Part shown: positions 58,266-64,000 of the stretch, one piece after another | Layout of the letters: each line of letters starts with the position of its first letter | How positions within the stretch are numbered: the first letter of the stretch is position 1 | Assembly: GCF_003473485.1 (NCBI RefSeq) | Contig: NC_053042.1 | Coordinates: 4,239,501 to 4,303,500 of the forward strand | DNA length: 64,000 nucleotides | Direction of reading: 5' to 3' | Source: Medicago truncatula | Taxonomy: Eukaryota; Streptophyta; Magnoliopsida; Fabales; Fabaceae | Position numbers and translations under genes: made by a program | Notes under the pieces: model-generated | Databases searched by the model: none | What the model was told of the DNA's origin: nothing | Seen by the model: only the letters and a program-made list of their open reading frames with translations

Positions 58266-59178
58266 AGTAGAGGAGAAGAGGGAAAGAAAAATAAAATAAA
58301 CTAGAAAAAATGGAAAATGAAAAATACCGTATAGGGGCTCCATAAACAACAAAATAGTTTTTAATTCTATATTATTTTAATTCGTCAATGCGTATTTTTA
58401 ATAGTGGGGTGAAAAGTACTCACCGTTTCTCATTCTCAACACTCAGAGATTTTACTCTCTCTCTCTCAAAATCTTTTATTTTGTTTTTGTCCCTAATCAA
58501 CATAGTTTTTTCTTCAAAATAAAATAGAATGTTTTTACGTAAAAAGAAAATATATAGTGTATAGATATGTCATAACCTATTTTTTGGATTCAAGACTTCA
58601 TTACTTCAAGTGGTCTTATCCATGAAAAAAATTGTGTATTTTCTTATTTCAATGTGTTTCATAGTAATCCAAATACAAGTGTTCCTTCATTTTACAAAAT
58701 TAAAATATTAAAAATGTACCAAGATAGTGTCGCACAAGTGGTAGATACTTGCCCCCTTAACCATTTGGTCATTGATCCGTGACCGGTACGTATGAAGAAG
58801 CATTTTTTGGGAGATGTCAACCCCTTAAATGGATCTTAGTTACCTCGAGAGGATTAGTCTCTGCAGTTGCACGTGGAGGATAATTTTGGTTTACCAAAAA
58901 AAAATTAAAATGTATATATATATATATAATATTTGTGAGTTTCTAAAAAAAAAATAAAATTTGTGAGAGTTTCTAAAATAATAAAAATAAAGAGTTTTTA
59001 CAAAAAATATATATATAATTGAAAGTGTATATTTTTGGCCCTTTGGATACAGGTTCTTATGCAACCGTTGAAACTGTATATTTTTGGGTTATTTATTTAT
59101 TTATTCAATTGAATTAAAGTGAAAGAAAAACCCTAGTAGAATTGAAATTGAGAAGAGAAGAGAAGAGAGATTTGGACG
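58266..59178. other. Intergenic region with a SINE copy
   Basis: It contains the SINE at 58719-58903 and (TA)n runs at 58915-58928. Just before the ATG at 59179 is the plant telo-box AAACCCTAG (about 59129-59137), followed by a GAAGAGAAGAGAAGAG leader. Confidence 0.45.
58719..58903 (+). repeat. Best preserved copy of a SINE family
   Basis: The tRNA-like head (GTGTCGCACAAGTGGTAGAT) is followed by a body with CCCCTTAAATGGATCTTAGT and GTCTCTGCAGTTGCACGTGG and an A-rich tail. Imperfect direct repeats ATTAAAAATGTA (left) and ATTAAAATGTA (right) look like a target duplication. Same family as 35325-35480 and 35518-35592. Confidence 0.6.
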
Positions 59179-60288
59179 ATGGCACACTTCTTCACTTTCG
59201 ATATGCTGTTTGAAAGATATGGCAGGGAGGACGGGGTGGTTACGGAGGAGGATCGTGAAGAGCTAAAGAAAACCAACCAGAGAATCTTACGCTAAGGTAA
59301 TGCACGAGGAGGATATCAGGTCCGGTGAAATTATACCCGATACCGATGATGATGAACAAGATTTCGAAGAAATAAAAGATCCTCGACAGGTATATATGCA
59401 TATTTGAATTTGAATTTGAATTTGTTTTTTTTTTTTTTTTTATAAATAATCTGTTTAAAATCGATAATGCAGGCGCAGGACGCTGCTGCTACTGCTGATG
59501 CAGTAAACAAGGTTTTGGAAGAATTTATTCAGTCATCTGCATCAAAGAAGATTTGTGTTGTAAGCAACTTGTTGATAATGGCTTCACCAGTTCCCTTGCA
59601 AGCTCCACCACACGATAAAGTAAAGCATAATTCTTCTGTAATGTGTTTGATTTTGCATCACATTTTTATTTTATATCATTTTTCTCACTAATTTTATCGT
59701 TTGTGTTGCATCCATTTTAAAGAAGATTTGTTATGCGCACATATGATGATGAAAAGTCTCTGAAGAACGTTTCTGAGCAGGTATGGTCTTGTATTTTTAT
59801 TATCCATATGGTGATCAAAATCAGTTCTTATGGTTCTTTAATGTTCAACCTCGGGTAAGGGTAACTCAAACTGCAGTGAGAGAAAAAGTTCAACTTGTTT
59901 GTCAATGGCCCCCAATATATATATTAATTTTCATTTCTAACTTAATTTTCTTGATTTCTCATATATAGGGAGATGCTGGAGGTGTTGATCTAGGTAGCCA
60001 AGCTGAAGCTGGAGGTGTAATCATGGTAATCATTCTTGATTTCTCATATTCTTTGTTAAATGCTTTTTTCACTATATTAATCATTTGATATTTTATTGTA
60101 TTTATAGGATATTGTTGAAGGAGTTTGTTCGACCAAAGATGACATCAATGCTAATGACTCGGTGGATACTCCCACAAGCAAGACTTTGGGAAAAAGGCCT
60201 AATGAGAGTGGTGACTATGCCTGATGGGGGTGCTTTGTCTGCAACAAATAAAATTCAGAAGCTTGCCCGTATGGAAAAATTGTATTAA
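59179..60288 (+). other. Hypothetical gene model, uncertain and probably degenerate
   Basis: The ATG at 59179, after a telo-box and a purine-rich leader, opens a 38-codon frame (MAHFFTFDMLFERYGRED...) that stops at 59293. A different frame continues with an acidic segment (MHEEDIRSGEIIPDTDDDEQ) to a donor at 59390. A likely next exon from 59473 reads AQDAAATADAVNKVLEEFIQ. Later pieces with GT..AG borders include RTYDDEKSLKNVSEQ (to 59780), DAGGVDLGSQAEAGGV (59970-60025) and, at the end, STKDDINANDSVDTPTSKTL followed by a basic KRP segment, with NKIQKLARMEKLY in another frame. The basic tail recalls the end of plant replication-protein-A-like genes, but there is no OB fold. I do not recognise the family. 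At least one frame break is needed in any model. Confidence 0.35.
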
Positions 60289-61122
60289 TGTGTTTATGTT
60301 TGTCCTGTTTTAATGTGTTTACTGTTGTCTCTGTTGTCCTATTTTACTATGTTTATGTCGTATTGAACTGAGTTTTACTATGCTTTATTGCGATGTGAAA
60401 CATTATTTTTTGTGACCATTTTCTTTTGATTTGACTTAATTTACCTTTCTAAGTTTGGAACCTTATCATATGTATTTTTTTTATCTTCGGTATTTTCATT
60501 TTTCAATCAAGCATATCAATGTAATGGATAACATGATTCTTAAGAAAAACAAAAATTTCCAGCGATTCGAAATACATTGTCTCTACTCTTCTTAACATTA
60601 ATACATCTAATGTGTTTATGTTTGTCCTGTTTTGATGTGTTTACTGCTGTCTGTTGTCGTATTTTACTATGTTTCGGTCGTTTATGTGTTTATGTTTTTA
60701 ACACCAAATGTATTAGGTGAATCAAAATTGCATATGGTCCACCATAAATCTCAATAGAGTAGGGCTAGGGACACACCTTCTAACACTCTTTTAACACACC
60801 AATTATAATTAGCCATGTCATTCAATTTTAATGTTTCTTTACTTGTTAATCGAAAGTACAAGTTGCTAAACAACAATTTTTTTAATTTTTGAATTTTTAA
60901 AAATAAACTGTAAATCGTCGGTTCTCTTTCTCCCCATTGTTCCAGGGATTCTTCCTTCTAATTTGTCCATGGCTCCTTCCCATTCGATCTGTCCATGGCT
61001 CTTAACAAGTTTTGAATCCTATATATATTAAATTAATGTTGTGTACACAATTTTGTTTTTGACTAGAGGTTTACACTTTTACTTTCACGATTTACTTTTT
61101 TAGTCTTCTCATTAATCACACA
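60289..61122. other. Intergenic region before the F-box pseudogene
   Basis: AT-rich. TGTGTTTATGTTTGTCCTGT occurs at about 60291 and again at about 60611 as part of a diverged direct repeat of about 80 bases (also TATTTTACTATGTTT). No gene recognised. Confidence 0.45.
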
Positions 61123-62180
61123 ATGAAAAGAAGAAATTGGGCAAATTTAGAAGCACTTCCTCTTAGTTTGATACTTGACAAGTTAGAAGAACACATATAT
61201 CATGTTTGGTTTGGTGCTGTGTGCAAGAGTTGGCGATCAATTGCAAAGTTTAACCATCAAAATCATCAATTCAAGGCCAACACATTACCCATGTTAATGA
61301 TATCCCAAAAAACAAATAGTTCTTCTATAGAGAAGAATATAGAGAAGAAGAACGGGTTGTACGGTATTCTAAACAAAAGATGGTACCCTTTTCAATTTCA
61401 GGTATGCCATGCTAATAACCCTAAACTTTCGCTTTGTGGCTCTAGCCATGGTTGGTTTGCATTAGTAGATGATTCTAAGTCCATTATAACCCTAATGAGT
61501 CCTTTTAAGGATATACCTTGCGTTATTCTCCCACCCCTCAATTCTGTTTACAAGGTTACTTTATCCACTAATCCAATAAAAAGTCCAAATAATTATATGG
61601 TTGTAGCAATTTATGACTCTGGTAATCTTGCTTACATTGGAAGAGGTCAACAAAATTGGACTTATATAGACACATCAAATCTTCTTTTATTGATGTCATA
61701 TTTTATAAAGGTCTATTATTTGCTCTCAATGTCCGAAACAAGATCATATCTTTCAATTTTGGTTATTCAGATGATACTTTGGGTAAAACAATGATAACTT
61801 CAAACATTGTTTTAGAAGAAAAGGTTGAACATTGCTTTTTACGAGATAAATTTCTTGTGTAATCACTAGAAGAAGAGCTATGGATGGTAAGAAGGTCTGA
61901 CAAGAATATGAGTACATTCCTTGTGTACAAATTGAAACTAGATGCCAAAAGTGAGAAGCTTGAACACATGTTTGAACTCAAGAGTTTGGGAGATAACATT
62001 TTATTTTTAGGAGCCGGAGATTCTATTTCTGTGTCGGCGTCATATTTCTCTAATTCTCAGTAAAGAGACTCAATGTACTTTGCTAATATATTGAAGATCT
62101 ATAATATGAAGAGTGAAACTGTTAGTTATCGTTGTCCATATTCGGATAGTTCTTATTGGATTCTACCACATTTTCAATGA
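61123..62180 (+). pseudogene. F-box protein with DUF295 (KIB1-4) propeller, inactivated
   Basis: The frame from 61123 starts MKRRNWANLEALPLSLILDK with the F-box (about residues 6-50, including AVCKSWRSIAKFN) and then a DUF295 region (KLSLCGSSHGWFALVDD at about residues 104-120, a typical core). Near 61680 a one-base change in a T-rich run shifts the frame; the DUF295 continuation (IDVIFYKGLLFALN) is in the next frame to 61862. After two stops (about 61860 and 62060) the family pattern goes on with ELWMVRRSDK, FLVYKLKLDAKSEK, SLGDNILFLG and SVSASYF, ending at 62180. F-box proteins of this type would serve as SCF ubiquitin-ligase subunits. This copy cannot make the full protein. Such genes are abundant and often decayed in legumes. 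Confidence 0.88.
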
Positions 62181-62935
62181 GATTTATATATTCAATTTCA
62201 AGTATTATATATATAGTTGTTGAGCAAAAAAACAAATAATATATAATAATTCATTGTAGTTTGTGATGTTCCTAAATCCTAATATATCATTGACATTGAC
62301 TAAATATGTTACTGTACCGTTTTATGCTTGCTAAATTACTTTGACTAGTTTTTCATTATATTTTTTTTTGTTGAATAAATAGTTTTTCATTATATTTTGA
62401 AACCCTTTAACATTATATAAAACAATAAAGCTTTTACAAATTTTCTCCAGTTGAAGAGTCAAAGAATCACATCTTATATAGAGTACATGCACTGCGTTTC
62501 TTTTTTTTTTTTTTTTTTTTTTAACAACTAAACTGAATTTTAATAGTGAATGTATTTAAGATCATTCTTATTTATGTAAAGAAATCTAAAGTGGATCTCA
62601 AATTATTATTAATTTTTGGTTATTTGTCGAAGAAATTAGTTTTATTATCAGGATTAATAATATATTTTGTTTAACTGTTTATCCTGAATCTATTATTATC
62701 AGGATTATAATATATTTATTGTGTAGTAGTAGTTTTATTGGATCGGTATTAATAATATATTTATTGTGTAGTCGTAGTTTTATTGGGTCGGTATAAATAA
62801 TATAACGTTTGATGGCAATTTGTTACAAAAAAAAACACCGTTCATATAAAAAAAAAATATATATCGTTCATAATTTTCAAACATTAAATTTTTCCAAACA
62901 CAAAACAATTCATCATATTCAACATCATAAACTAC
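62181..62935. other. AT-rich intergenic region
   Basis: No gene. A T-run of about 24 lies at 62499-62522. A block with TTATTGTGTAGTAGTAGTTT and TATTGGATCGGTATTAATAA is tandemly repeated once (62715-62765 and 62760-62805). Confidence 0.5.
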
Positions 62936-63690
62936 TTAAGGGCGAACTTGCAGGTGACAAACAAATAATGATCTGATTCCACCAAAAAGCCACAAAACAC
63001 ACATGGGGTACCACTAGAATCAACAACAACCCTCCTTCGTAAATGATTTTGGCAAGTAGGAACTTTATCCTTGAGTAATTGCCATGAGAATACAATAACC
63101 TATTAAAGGGCTCAACTCTTCCAATCCTTAGCCAAAATTTTCACATTCACATTTGAATTGTCTCCCTCAACCTGAGAGGCTTCCTAGAGCATCGAGTACA
63201 CCGAACTAATTGAGTAAAATCCATTGGTCCCATTCAGAATTGTGACCAACAAACAAACCTCTCATCCACTTAAGGTCCCAAACCCACACATCCCCACCCC
63301 AAGGGCCTATGTTACCAACAATCAACCCACGATGATCCGAAACCTAAAAAATCCTTTAGAATTGGATCCTCATCGAAACCGCCTTATCTCAAAAGGGTCG
63401 TTCCAAAATGAAGTTGGTAGCTCATTACATAGCACCTTTCCCTCTGAGAACCAATTTGTGGTAGAATCCAGACTAGATCCAAGAAACGATATACCTTTCG
63501 ACCAAGATGAGATAGATCAAAAACCCCTAGGCCGATGGTCGCCCAAATGAGACAGCCATATGGGATACATACCTAGCAGTATGTCCCGCCACAGATTGGC
63601 CTACTACAAAGGCACTTCCTTTAGGGTGATTAGAAAAATCTCCCGAGTCAGGCGATTGGATGATTGTAAGCCTAAGTCTAGAACGTTAAG
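62936..63690 (-). pseudogene. LINE ORF2 remnant, zf-RVT region
   Basis: On the minus strand 63090-62945 encodes VFSWQLLKDKVPTCQNHL followed by CVFCG and ESDHYLFVTC, the cysteine/histidine pattern of the LINE reverse-transcriptase zinc-binding domain. Upstream (63690-63200, minus) the sequence looks like the preceding part of ORF2 with several frame breaks (NLKDFLGFG, RPLGWGCVGLG). No full domain is open. The plus-strand frame here is an antisense by-product. Confidence 0.65.
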
Positions 63691-64000
63691 GTAATGATCC
63701 GTGTTTCGTTAACCGATTGAACTGTAATTTGATTTTCAAAACAGTGCATAATAGTAACGATACTACCTTAAATTCAATTCTATCATTTAAATTATTATGC
63801 TACTATGGCATTTAATTTCGGTAAAGTTTTCCGCTAGATTCCATCCAATTTACCTCGTAACCAAAAATATTACAACAACGTAAAATATGAAACCGAAAAT
63901 AAATGAAAGCTCACACAAAACTTTTCTTTAATTCACCATAGTAAATGCAGGTGTAATGCAAAACAAACCTTATTTTGGTTGTGCTGTATTTAAATCTGCT
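63691..64000. other. AT-rich end of the window
   Basis: I see no gene, RNA or defined repeat in this stretch. Confidence 0.4.

Noticed and set aside
1..64000. CRISPR array, rRNA genes or bacterial-type operons
   Set aside because: The window is plant nuclear DNA; no regularly spaced repeat array, rRNA or operon structure was seen.

Overview
This is a plant nuclear window. Its genes have introns with GT..AG borders, its intergenic DNA is AT-rich, and it holds many transposable elements and decayed copies. Protein similarity and repeat types (Sirevirus gag-pol, legume-type MITEs, a Medicago-like NBP35 and ZIP6) point to a papilionoid legume, most likely Medicago or a close relative. That taxonomic call is inference.

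Layout. 1-4239: 5' part of a degenerate Sirevirus (Ty1/copia) on the minus strand (one LTR, primer-binding site, gag, protease, start of integrase), cut by the window edge and apparently nested in a decayed LINE (4240-5900). 6174-9655: six-exon alpha/beta hydrolase gene with an intact Ser-Asp-His triad. 11851-13031: broken sphingolipid delta-8 desaturase. 14352-16231: broken second copy of the hydrolase. 20868-22229: intact sphingolipid delta-8 desaturase. The order hydrolase, desaturase, hydrolase remnant, desaturase is a tandem segmental duplication in which each unit kept a different gene. 26720-28843 (minus): six-exon alkaline phytoceramidase-like membrane protein. 36607-37530 (minus): DUF4408/DUF761 protein. 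40671-44983: NBP35, cytosolic Fe-S scaffold NTPase, three exons. 48815-54433: ZIP6-type metal transporter with one 4.5-kb intron that carries at least four DNA transposons. 56232-58260: solo LTR with a perfect 5-bp target duplication. 59179-60288: weak hypothetical gene model. 61123-62180: F-box/DUF295 pseudogene. 62936-63690 (minus): LINE remnant.

The functional genes are ordinary housekeeping or metabolic plant genes. The closest thing to a functional grouping is the desaturase and the ceramidase-like gene, both tied to sphingolipid long-chain bases, about 4.5 kb apart and convergent. I treat that as a curiosity, not as a proven cluster. I found no new multigene system. The strongest new observations are structural: mobile elements whose ends and target duplications can be read exactly (two hAT-type, one Mutator-type, two Stowaway, one Tourist, one solo LTR), a palindrome-rich segment in the solo LTR, and the step-by-step decay of the duplicated desaturase. 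I recognised no tRNA, rRNA or CRISPR. Exon borders were set by hand from reading frame and splice consensus.
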